Both the position numbers and the translations under genes were made by a program. Below are positions 40,501 to 50,900 of a DNA stretch of 64,000 bases, one piece after another. How positions within the stretch are numbered: position 1 is the first letter of the stretch; each line of letters begins with the position of its first letter. The notes beneath the pieces were generated by a model, which had not been told where the DNA came from, searched no databases, and saw only the letters and a list, made by a program, of their open reading frames with translations. Source of the DNA: Antennarius striatus (lineage: Eukaryota; Chordata; Actinopteri; Lophiiformes; Antennariidae); assembly GCF_040054535.1 (NCBI RefSeq), contig NC_090780.1:11870501-11934500 (forward strand), in the 5' to 3' direction.

Positions 40501-43056
40501 CCTTGTTTGCACTTCTTTTAACTGTCCAACTAATGGTAAGCATTTTGTTTAGATCCATCTGTGGCTGCCGAGTGCGTGTTGAGTTATCCACTGGACAAAA
40601 ACGTTCTAGGAGTCGTGGTCCTCCTCCAGCCTGGAATAGACGTCCTCGTGGTGAAGACTTCAGGCGACGTAGTCCTCCAGTCAGACGCAGGTATGCATTT
40701 TCTTGTTAAAAATTTAATTTTATCTTGACAGTGTTTCTCGAACACAGCAGTTATATAGATTATGTACATCCCCTGCAAACCTCAAACATAGATTGTTTTC
40801 GCTTTTTTTTTTAAACCAAATTTAAGTGAGCTTGTCTAAGGTGTTCAAATGTAGGGACCTCTCCTGCGAGCAAAAATAATCTCTACTCTCAGACCTATTA
40901 AAATCTTTCAACCTTCAAACCAAACCAAGTAGGAGGTGAGGTTTAGATTGTTTGAACTCTTTGCTGTAGATCATGTTAGTCAGGTTCTTTTAAGATGAAC
41001 ATGCATTCAAATTTATTTAACCGGTATCTAATTTGTATATCTGTATGCCTAAGGATTTGATATGTTAATGGCACATAATATTCCCATGTTAAGTTGAGGG
41101 ACACATCTTGAACAACTTTGTATGATTTCGGGGTTATTTTGTCAGTGCCAGTTGTTTTCACTGCTAAATCTACAGTCTTATATGATCATATGACTATTTT
41201 TTAAATTCTAATTTTACATCTGTAAAAAGCTCCACAAGACTGACGTTACTTTGCAGCAACATCTTTAAAGGCAGTTAGCACCCGATCATCCATCAAACAA
41301 ATTCTTTCTAGAATTACTTTATGCAGGTATAAACTTTGTTTTCTTTCTGAGTTCAGTTGACATCTATTAATAAAACTGAACCCCGTTGCAGAGTCACCAC
41401 CACGCTTCTCACCATCTGAATCAGTCAACTAGTCCTCTTTCAGCATCATGTGACTGCTGACCAGGCTGGTGTTGTCACATGACCCAGGCGCACCACCAGT
41501 CGTCAGGTTCCACCAACCTATTGGTTCCTGAGCATGCAGTTCCCAGCATCCTCCTCCTCTTCTTCCTCCAACCTTAAACCAATCAACAGCGGTCCACTTC
41601 ACATAATCAACCAGTCAGCGTCTTTACTGTTGTTATTCTCCACACAACTACTGTGTCAACGGGAACAGCCCTTGGCTTACATCCCTACCCATCTTTCCCC
41701 CCAAAAAAGGCAGGGAAAATCTACAACCATCCCTTCCAACCAGCCACCAAGCAACTTCATATCGCCAACATTTGCATCATGTGGCAAATGCTCTCTACAA
41801 TTCGACCTCCCTCACCATCAGTCTGGCTTCCTTGCGCCATTTCTATCTTGTCCAAATCCCCTAAAATAGTAAGTTGCTTTTATCCTGCTCTTTGTAGTAT
41901 TTATGGTTAATTTAGATTTCAAAACTGTTTGACAGTTTGTCCCTCGGCAGTTATGTAACTGAGAAATTTTAGTGCAGAGCTGCAGAAACCTAGAGATTAA
42001 AGGTTGTGGCGAAGGAACTTTGTCATCACTCAATTTTTTTATTTTTATTTTTTATTAAAACTGGTGTTTGTAATTGTGCTGTTGAATGCATTTTCATGAC
42101 TCGACATTAAGTCAACTTGAATGTTAATGATTGGAAATATGCATTTTTTGAATGTTCTCCTATTTTCATTCCTTTCCAAGAAATATCACCTCAAGTGCCC
42201 CAGTTTCCAGCATTCTGACCTAAATATTCAGTTTACCAATGTTTCAGTGATTGACTCAAAAGACCTCTTACCTGAATTTTTTAATCCAGGTTTGTTTGAA
42301 GTGAAAGTTAAGTGAATTACAGTACAAGAGCAACTTATTTTTAGGAGGGTTTTTGTCTGAGCTTTATCACAGGAAAAGGTATTATTGATGGATTTTTTTT
42401 TACCAGTTTGCTATAATTATTTAACTGTAACATATTTTATGTGGTGTTTGTTCCATGCAACCCTTAATGTCGAGCCCTGATTTTGTTTGACCTGAAATCT
42501 GACTTCATGATTGGACAAAGTTTCCTTTAAATGAGTTGGTTCTGATGCAGTTCATGACTGCGTATTATTCCTCTATTAACAGGCAAGGAACTACGTGTAA
42601 TCACGTTTCCATGAGTAACCCATGTTTCTTTAAGGATCACGAATACCAGAGGGTACATTAATGATACGAAGAGTTTAACTGTCTTTTCTTGGTGTTTTTT
42701 TTTTTTAACAAAAAACAAAACATCTACACTCAAGATCCCCGAAGAAGAGGAGCATGAGCCGCAGTCGCAGCAGGTACGCTTTAAACAACAGTTTATGATT
42801 TGCACTGACTTGGATTATCAACAGTATCTTCGATAATTCATTGACATTGTTCTTGACTTTGTTAACCAGGTCTCTTTCAAGAGATAGACGCCGCTATCGG
42901 TCTCTCTCCAGAGAAAAGAATCATAAGAGGTCAAGATCCTTCTCCAGGTCAAGGAGGTAAGTTTAAGCATTGTTGTATAATACAATACTGTATTATAATA
43001 TAATACTGTGCCTTTATTACTCTTTTTTCAGTCGTTCCCCTAGTGACAGGAAATGA
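35600..43056 (+). CDS. srsf3: SRSF3 (SRp20) serine/arginine-rich splicing factor
   Basis: A nuclear RNA-binding factor for splice-site choice, mRNA export and 3'-end choice. Coding exons: 35600-35606 (only ATGGGAG), 40269-40479, 40553-40690, 42735-42773, 42870-42956 and 43032-43056, giving 168 aa (human 164). The start [20 protein letters not shown] matches known vertebrate SRSF3. The single RRM (about residues 12-85) has RNP2 VYVGNL and RNP1 GFAFVEF. Absence of a zinc knuckle separates it from SRSF7. The RS tail carries [22 protein letters not shown] and [10 protein letters not shown] and ends SPSDRK. Exon 2 starts at 35551 with 5'UTR. A 477-bp poison exon lies between exons 4 and 5. AATAAA at 43105 follows the stop. 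Neighbour rab44 lies downstream on the same strand. Teleosts often have two srsf3 paralogues; which one this is cannot be told. Confidence 0.95.
36040..36900 (-). other. Possible degenerate retroelement remnant in srsf3 intron
   Basis: Two minus-strand open stretches (36398-36610 and 36636-36869) have unusual Trp/His/Arg-rich composition and are separated by frame changes. They could be an old LINE or retro-derived piece. I recognise no catalytic motif and cannot name it. Confidence 0.25.
37531..37590 (+). repeat. (CA)n microsatellite
   Basis: About 30 perfect CA units in the srsf3 intron. Confidence 0.95.
37819..39249 (+). mobile_element. Tc1-like transposon, inactivated, in srsf3 intron 2
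   Basis: The ends are CAGTGGTATGAAAAAGTTTG and its inverse (right end reads CTTTTTCATACCACTG). A TA precedes the left end. The transposase is read on + with [13 protein letters not shown] and [10 protein letters not shown], but frameshifts and stops interrupt it, so it is not functional. Confidence 0.85.
39551..39632 (+). mobile_element. 82-bp RTE-2-type LINE 3' stump with 11-bp target-site duplication
   Basis: The insert matches the last codons and 3'UTR of the RTE LINE at 52.8-55.0 kb (GACAGGGTTAGATGGA through GAAGGGAAAAGC). It is flanked by ATGAAATAAAC at 39540-39550 and 39633-39643. It is a complete but extremely 5'-truncated insertion. Confidence 0.8.
41392..41868 (+). other. srsf3: srsf3 poison cassette exon (NMD exon)
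   Basis: Acceptor CCCCGTTGCAG|A at 41391/41392 and donor AAAATA|GTAAGT at 41868/41869 bound 477 bp. Joined after exon 4 it reads RVTTTLLTI then TGA at 41417-41419, far upstream of the last junction, so it would trigger decay. Human SRSF3 has a premature-stop exon of similar length at this place, used for autoregulation by SRSF3 protein. Confidence 0.75.
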
Positions 43057-43104
43057 AGACCCAAAGTGATGATTCATCTGCAGGATCCTGCTGTAGTTTG
43101 GGAA

Positions 43105-43110
43105 AATAAA
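43105..43110 (+). terminator. srsf3: srsf3 proximal polyadenylation signal
   Basis: AATAAA lies about 50 bp after the stop codon and is followed by a T-rich downstream element. Farther ATTAAA-type signals lie near 43.33 kb and could give a longer 3'UTR. Confidence 0.65.
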
Positions 43111-43129
43111 AATTTTTAGTCACTTTTTT

Positions 43130-44074
43130 TTTTTTTTTTTTTTAAGACTAGTTGCCAGGTGAAAACAACCTACTGGCCATGTTACATAAGTTGTCATGGC
43201 AATAATTTCCCAATTTACAGGAACAGTTTTTAATTTGAATTTAATATAAAACATAAAACAAAATCTGTCTTGATATTTTGAATGGGATACTGAATTCAGT
43301 TTTTGCATTACCAACCTGTTTTTTAACTGTTGAATTAAAGTTACTTCAATGTTTTTACTTGTTTATTTCTTTTGTTTTTTAATTAGTAGTTGACTCTTAA
43401 CTTAGTGCCAGATGGTTATGTTAGTACTTTATTCCGGTGACTTGCAAAAATGGTGTAAATACTGGTTCTTTTATTTTTAGGCTACTCTTAAAATGTATAA
43501 CTTCATCTGTAATCAGTATTTTACGTAAATCACTTTTGCAAAAGAAACCATTATATTCCAATATGCTTGCTTCGCCTGACATTTTGTGCTGATGCAGTTA
43601 AACAACTTGATCATTAAATGTGTCTCCATCATGACAGATTCCTCATTGTCCAGATTATTTTCTCTTGAAGAGTTCTGCAGCCCTTACCAAAGATTATAAT
43701 CAGACCTTAATATGAAAAATGTATGTATTTTTTTACTTCTGGTTATATCTGTTAACAAAAGCTGCAAGTGCAACCCACACAGGAAGTTGCAAGTCATAGC
43801 TGCAGAGGAGGAGCAATTTGTGAAATATAGAAGTCGTTGAGGTTGACGTGCAAAGACGTTCGTGCAACATGACAGAGGTGCCAGATTGCAGTGGTAAGCA
43901 CATGCCAAAAAATATTTTATCAAAGGTTAATACTTTTTAATTGCTTTATTTCTGTAATTCCAATATTTACATAGTTTTAAAAGGGAATCAGAATGAATTG
44001 TGTTTTTATTTGAGAACAAAATATTGACTGCGTGTCCTATTTGTAATGTGAGACTTGGTTGACGCAGACATATA
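43130..44074. other. srsf3 3' region and rab44 upstream region
   Basis: Mostly AT-rich. A possible short first coding exon lies at 43869-43893 (ATGACAGAGGTGCCAGATTG then AGTG, donor GTAAGC), reading MTEVPDCS. A matching acceptor lies at 45679/45680 in phase. I cannot confirm that this is the real rab44 start. Confidence 0.3.
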
Positions 44075-45621
44075 CAGGTCTTTTTCAAAAAATTAGCATA
44101 TTGTGATAAAAGTTCATAATTTTCCATGATGTAATGTTAAAAATTAAACTTTTATATATTTTCGATTCATTGCACACCAACAGAAATATTTCAGGTCTTC
44201 TATTGTTTTAATACTGATGATTTTGGCATACAGCTCATGGAAACCCAAAATTCCTATCTCAAATAATTAGCATATCATGAAAAGGTACTCTAAACAAGCT
44301 ATTAACCTGATCATCTGACCCAATGAATTAACTCTAAACACCTGCAAAAGATTCCAGAGGCTTTTAAAAACTCCCAGCCTGGTTCATTACTCAAAACCGC
44401 AATCATGGGTAAGACTGCTGACCTGACTGGTGTCCAGAAGGCCATCATTGACACTCAAGCAACAGGGTAAGACACATTTCTGAGCGAATGGGCTGTTCCC
44501 AGAGTGCTGTATCAAGGCACCTCAGTGGGAAGTCAAAAGTGTGGCAGAAAACGCACAACAGGAAGTGACCGGACCCTGAGAAAGATTGTGGAGAAGGACC
44601 TGTGGAAGCAGTGGACTGAGTCTGGAGTAGAAACATCCACAAGTACCGTGCACAGAAGTGTGCAGGAAATGGGCTACAGGTGCCGCATTCCCCAGGTCAA
44701 GCCACTTTTGAATCAAACAGCGGCAGAAGCGCCTGACCTGGGCTACAGAGAAGCAGCACTGGACTGTTGTTCAGTGGTCCAAAGTACTTTTTTCGGATGA
44801 AAGAAAATTTTGCATGTCATTCGGAAATCAGGGTGCCAGGGTCTGGAGGAAGACTGGGGAGAAGGAAATGCCCAAATGCCTGAAGTCCAGTGTCAAGTAC
44901 CCACAGTCAGTGATGGTCTGGGGGGGCATGTCAGCAGCTGGTGCTGGTCCAGTGTGTTTTATCAAGGGCAGGGTCAATGCAGCCAGCTATCAGGAGATTT
45001 TGGAGCACTTCAATCTTCCATCTACTGAAAAGCTTTATGGAGATGAAGATTTCATTTTTCATCACGACCTGGCACCTGCTCACAGTGCCAAGACCACTGG
45101 TAAATGGTTTACTGACCATGCTATTACTGTGCTCAATTGGTCTGCCAACTCCTGACCCCATAGAGAGTCTGTGGGATATTGTGAAGAGGAAGTTGAGAGA
45201 CACCAGACCCAACACTGGATGAGCTTCAGGCCGACATCAAAGCATCCTGGGCCTCCATAACAACTCAGCAGTGCCACGGGCTGATTGCCTCCATGCCACG
45301 CCGCATTGAAGCAGTCATTTCTGCAAAAGGATTCCCGACCAGTTATTGAGTGCATCACTGAACATAATTATTTGAAGGTTGATTTTTTTTTTGTATTAAA
45401 AACACTTCTTTTATTGGTAGGATTAAATAATTTTTGGAGAAAAGGATTTTTGGTTTTTCTTTACTTTTTTGCAGAAATCATCAATATTAAAACAATAAAA
45501 GGCTTGAACTGCTTCAGTTGTGTGTAATGAATCTAAAATCTATGAAAGTCTCATGTTTATCAGTACATTACCAAAAATAATGAACTTTATTACAATTTGC
45601 TAATTTTTTGAGAAGGACCTG
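44075..45621 (+). mobile_element. Tc1-like transposon, inactivated, between srsf3 and rab44
   Basis: TA flanks at 44073-44074 and 45622-45623. The ends are CAGGTCTTTTTCAAAAAATT and its inverse (AATTTTTTGAGAAGGACCTG). The transposase starts at 44406 (MGKTADLTG) and shows FSDERKF and HHDLAPAHSAK. Frameshifts occur early and near 44795, and a small deletion removes the SPDLNP part before the last catalytic Glu, so it is dead. Confidence 0.85.
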
Positions 45622-46910
45622 TACATCTCTTGAATTCAGGTATGTGATACTGAGCGATGAATGTCAAATTATTTTGCAGGCTCAGTGACTAAATATCTTG
45701 TGCTTTGGGAGAAAGTAAGTCATGTCAGAAAAAAAATTCTTCACATCAACAGCTAGCAAATCAAAATATGGCTCCTGTGGTGGACAACAACCACCGATTG
45801 GGCAGTACCATTGCATCACATTTCGTCCCAGAAGATAGTTCTGATACATTAAATGTATCTGCTGATCATGGAAATTCACAACAGAATCTCAAATTACACG
45901 TTCACCAGAACTCCCAGAGAACAGAAGAAAACTTGGGTTGTCCCTGACTTCTTTGACTTGACCCATCAAGAACGCGGTAGTTGAATCAGACCCTGAACCA
46001 GAGGGTATGATGAAGGAAAGAACAGGGCTTATGAAACTCCCAAAGCAGCACAATCTTCACTTCTGTTACAATCTTACAGGAAGGAAGAGTTCAGGAAATA
46101 CACTAAGCAACGTGTGTCTGCAAAAGACGGCTCTTTGTATACAGCCATTATATCTGATTCTTTTCAGATTCAGAGCAAACTTCAGGCTGATGTAGAACAT
46201 TTGATTTCCAAAAGTGAACATTTACATGCAGACAAAGATAAAAATGACACAGATTATGAAGTAGTAGAGACCAAATAAGTAAGAACAACACTGGAAGCAA
46301 CTGGTCTGATCTTGTGAATGATATAGTTGGTGAGAACCTTGCTGACATCTCAGACTTGTCCAGGTTAAGTTTACTTCCATGTCTTTCAATACATGAACGG
46401 CTTACTGACCAATCAAGTCCTACAGAGATGATTGAAAAAGAACCTTCTGATGTCTATAACAGAAAAAGACAGGAACGCTGAATTGCTGCAGCAGGAAGAG
46501 ATTTTAGGAGGTCCCTATTAGGTGAGTGAATTGGATGTAAAGTCACTCATAAACCAGCGTTCTGTCACAACAGAGCTAATCACTGATGAAAACAAACCCA
46601 GGGAAGTTACTGAACTGAAATACAATGTTAAGCAAGAAATATTTTCAACACCAAATGAGAAGTTGCCGAAAGATGAGGAACAAAGTGGACATATTTTTCC
46701 TGTCAAAGATGGTCAGTGTTCAGAGAGTGTTGTGCACACAGTGAACAGAATTTAAATCGTAGTAACGTGAGTAACACTGCAGCTTTAGACCCTGCAAATT
46801 ATTACAGGTATTCCAGTTTCCATACCAAGAAACTGCAGGTCAGTGTATTAAAAAGAGAATACTCAGGTCAGACTCACAGTGTGTTTTCTGTAACAGAAAA
46901 AGAAAGCACG

Positions 46911-47230
46911 GAGGGGGTGAAGAAGAACAAGAAGTACACTTTATTAATCCCCGCAGGGAAATTACATAGTCACTCAGGTATATTTTTACATGTTCTTTGT
47001 GTTAGTTTTATGGAAATCAGTGCATACACAGGCCCCGTGAAACACAGCACACAGGGGGGCCTGTATGCATGCAGTTAGTACACACATCAAACAACACACA
47101 TAGGGAGGCAGAGTGACGGGCAGCGGCTTCAGGAACGTGCCCCAATTGAGCAGCTTGTAGGGGGGACGGCGCCTTGGTCAAGGGCGCCTCGGCAGTGGCT
47201 GGGAGGTGAGCTGGGAAGACACAGAATTAC
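46911..47230 (-). mobile_element. SINE-like retroposon inside the rab44 exon
   Basis: It contains AAGAAGTACACTTTATTAAT, CCCCGCAGGGAAATTACAT, a CAGGCCC...GCATGCAG block and GCGCCTCGGCAGTGGCTGGG, the same ordered text as the SINE-like piece at 9.43-9.72 kb. The tRNA-like end appears incomplete here. No clean target-site duplication was found. Confidence 0.5.
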
Positions 47231-47931
47231 CAAGGCAGGGTGGCAATACGCAGGACAGCTACATGGTGGAACAATTACTAATTAACATCAGGCGATAAAG
47301 AGTCAGAGAAATGCTGCATCGGTGAGCAAGCAGAACCTGAATGCATTGTTAAGCAAACAACAGTTTCCTAAACAGAGATGGAGATGCCTACAAATGAAGA
47401 ACTAAGTAGTATTTTAAACTTATCTTAAACCAAGGGCTCTTATCAGTTAGTAGATGCTGTACAATTTTTTGACAAACAGGATATTGAGCTGATACCAATG
47501 GATGAGATGCATCAAATCGATTTCTCAATTAAAAACAGCAAACATTCTTCACAAACTCAACTCTCAGAAACATATGCTTCTTTGGACCGTCAACCACAGA
47601 TCAGTTATGCCAAAGAAGAGCAGCCAAGCCAAACAGATGTCAACCCAATCCAGAGGAGAAGAACGATGAGGTCTAGTGTAAGAAATGACAGACAACAGCA
47701 TATAATGGAATCTGATGCTGCATCATTAGAGGAACTCAGAGAAGACATTTTAGTAAATACCAGGGGTAATGAAGTTTTCAAATCAAGACAAGTGGAAGAG
47801 ACTGGAAGGGGAACAAGTCAGGAATTTTTTTAAGAGAGTGAGCATGGAATTTTCATTCATTTCCTGTTGGTAGATTTGATATACAGGCTTTAAAAGAAAA
47901 CTTTTTTTAAAAAAATCATTAGACTACTTAA

Positions 47932-50900
47932 ATGACAAATATCATGATAACAATAAATTACAGATCTGTAGCACTGAAAAAGCTGACACTGCACAACATA
48001 AGGTATGTGAAGGCCAAGTGGAGGACAATAGAAAGCCCTTTTTTGAGCAGGCAACAATCAGTCAGGAGGAGCAATTTGTCTTCACAACAGGGAACTTCTT
48101 CTCCTTTCGGCTTTTCCCTTCAGGAGTCGCCACAGCGAATCAGTTGCCTCCATCTAACCCTGTCTTCTGCATCCTCTTCTCTCACAGGGAACAGCAAGTC
48201 TTATTTTCAAAGACTGCAATCAGAAGAAAACACTTGTTTGCATCTCCAACCTCAGCAGGAGGATGAACACTTCAACTCCAGCAGCGATAGAATAAAAATG
48301 GAGCCTAGCCATCGAGACAAAGGAAGACAGCATGCATGTAGTCCAGTTACTGAACTAGACTACAGACATGAACATGAAATTCTTAAAAAAACCGAGGATA
48401 ATGAACTATTTGATGCTAAAATACCGTCATTAAAAAAAGAGACTGATGTGCAGGAAAAGTCTATGGAAACCATTTTAGAACAAGTGAACTCATTAGCCGC
48501 TGCTCAGATTGCAAGTGTTAGAGGGCAAAGCAAAGAAAATGCACATGATGGCTCACTTGAACAATCTACTCCAGGTTTACAGTTAAGTCCAGAGGACTTT
48601 GTAAATGAAGTATATAAAGATGCAGTTGAAGTTACACAAGAGCAAGAGGTCCATCAAACCCACACATATTCCATCCATAAGAGAAACAGGAGAAAACTCG
48701 GGTCAAACCGGAGAAATAAAGAACGATTCCATGTGAGGGACTCTATTTCCAATCTCAAAATGGAACCTATAGGAAATTCATGTGGTGATGAAGCCCTTGA
48801 CACAACAAAAGTGTTATTTTCAATAAGCAACAATAATGAACAAAATGATAAACAGATTATGAAGACAGGAACAACTGTGACCCAAAACATTGCAGTTAAC
48901 AGCGCAATTGTAAACACAGAGGGCACTTTGAGCACAAACAAAGATGATAAGAAAATCCATGATGAGGAAAAGAATTCCAACAAAGATCCAGCGAATTTAA
49001 GTGGAGGAGATGACGGAGTTAAAATGGACTTCATGCAATCACCAGAAGATGGTGTCAACGCAAAAGCATACACTTTGGATCAAGAAACTTTATCTCATGA
49101 AAAAGTCCAAGCTGGACAAGATATAATTCTGCAACAGAAAGAGGATACCTTAACAGCTGTGAAAGATGTCAGTGACTGTAATGCAGAAGTGTGTAGGTCA
49201 TCAGAGGATTTTGGTCAGAATGTAAAAATATTTGACGAATCCACAGATAGAAACCATGAATTTCAAGAGAAAACCTCGCAGGAGATCACACATGCACAAT
49301 CGTTTTCTGTGATGCACATGAAGCGCCCATCAGATCCAGTTGAAGAAGAGTCACCAGTGTCTTTGACTGCAGAGATGTCAAAAAATGGAAATTTCATGCC
49401 ATCACCGAATCCTGCATGTGACGGACGACAGGAAACTAATGAAACTTGTGTCATTCACAACAAGGGACAAAGAAGCACCTCAGTCTTGCAGAGGCCTACA
49501 GCAGTCCATCCTGGGCAAAGCACCTCCTTCAATGAAGAAGTGGGTAATCCTGATATACTTGTTCAGGCAGGTCAAATAATGGTTAGTGACAGGAATGTTG
49601 ACATTGACATTAAGCCGGCACAGCTGACTGATTTTACAGAGACCGAGCTGCTCGCTGAAAGAACCTTTGATTTGATAGATTCAGTGCAGAATTCAAATAC
49701 GGAAAATATTATAAATAATGCTTTCACAGGACAAAGCCTTGTGGCTTTATGTGAGACAACACAGACTACACAAAACGATGACAAAGGTTTAGAAATCACA
49801 AACTTACCACAGGAAAAAGCATTGAAATCAGCACAGCCACTAGTGATTGTGACACCGTTGGAAATAGAGAAAGCTGAAGTCAGAGGAGCTGAACAAGAGC
49901 ACAACAATGACCAGGAATATACACAAGAGCTGAACAATGGGAATGAAGGAGTTCTCAATAAACATGTTGAGATGAAGAATACAAATACAAATTTAAATTT
50001 GGGCAACAGTAGAAGAAAGATGGGCTCTCTCCGCAGAAATCTTGAATCACAAAGCAAAGGGGAACCTTCAAATCAGCAGAAAAATGGGGATAATGACACA
50101 AAAGAAATCCAAACAAATTTTGGACATGTAGGTTCTGACTCTGGCTCTGAACAAAGTAACAAAACAGTGTTGGAAATAGTCCAGCGCAATTATGCAGGTG
50201 AGTCTCTCTTCTTACCTTCATCTCAACTGTTAAAAGAAAATATGCAGTGTGTAGAAATAAAGCATAACTTATATCCTCTTTCCCTGCATTATCGTTCATT
50301 TTACCAAAACCTGATTAACTGTTAGAAAAAATATCCAGTGGCAGACGAAGAAAACTGGGATCTCACCGGAGGTTACATGGACAGAGGACAAAAGTTAAAA
50401 GTCATTTTGTTGAAAGTTCCATGAAGTCAACTGATGAACAATCTTTGGACAAAAACACAATGTCAGAGGTAAGCAATAAAGTCCTGATGTTTTTGTGCAT
50501 TTTTTAAAATCTCATTTGCATTCAAATCATTTACATTGGGCATCTTTGACTCATTAAGGGGAATACTTAAACTGATCAACAAATAATTGAATAATGATCG
50601 GTTCTTTCTGAACTTTCGAAATGTGTGCAGCTTTTTTCCTTTTGTCATGCAATTGGACTTTTGCAATGTCTTTTCTGACTTAAAGACCATGTTGTGCTGT
50701 ACTTCCCATTTACGTAAAAGCTCTTGGACATTGGTCAAGGTTTTTTGCAAGCAGAATCAAACAACAAAATGAGGAACATGCAGATAAAACTGCATTTTTC
50801 TCACAGTGAAATGGAAAACATGTATATGACTTCTTCTTAATGAAATAGATTTATGTCATTATGATTTATGTTTTTACTTTACTGTGCAGTTTATGAAACC

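Larger units (their letters stand above)
45712..48183 (+). pseudogene. rab44: Decayed 5' portion of the rab44 giant exon, with SINE and LINE insertions
   Basis: Open stretches of acidic, Ser/Gln-rich coding text follow one another in changing frames: 45712-45947, 46281-46481 (IVGENLADISDL), 46522-46755 (KSLINQRSVTTEL) and 47498-47833 (QISYAKEEQPSQ). They are broken by stops and frame changes near 45947, 46276, 46481 and 46755, and at the T-run near 47830. A SINE-like insert covers about 46.91-47.23 kb. The composition matches the intact part downstream, so this is the same exon in decay. Sequencing errors could explain some single-base shifts but not the insertions. Confidence 0.6.

Noticed and set aside
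48654-50057. Minus-strand open frames of 114-161 codons opposite rab44
   Set aside because: They are shadows of the open plus-strand exon. The plus strand has the splice sites, the recurring basic motif and the Rab domain.
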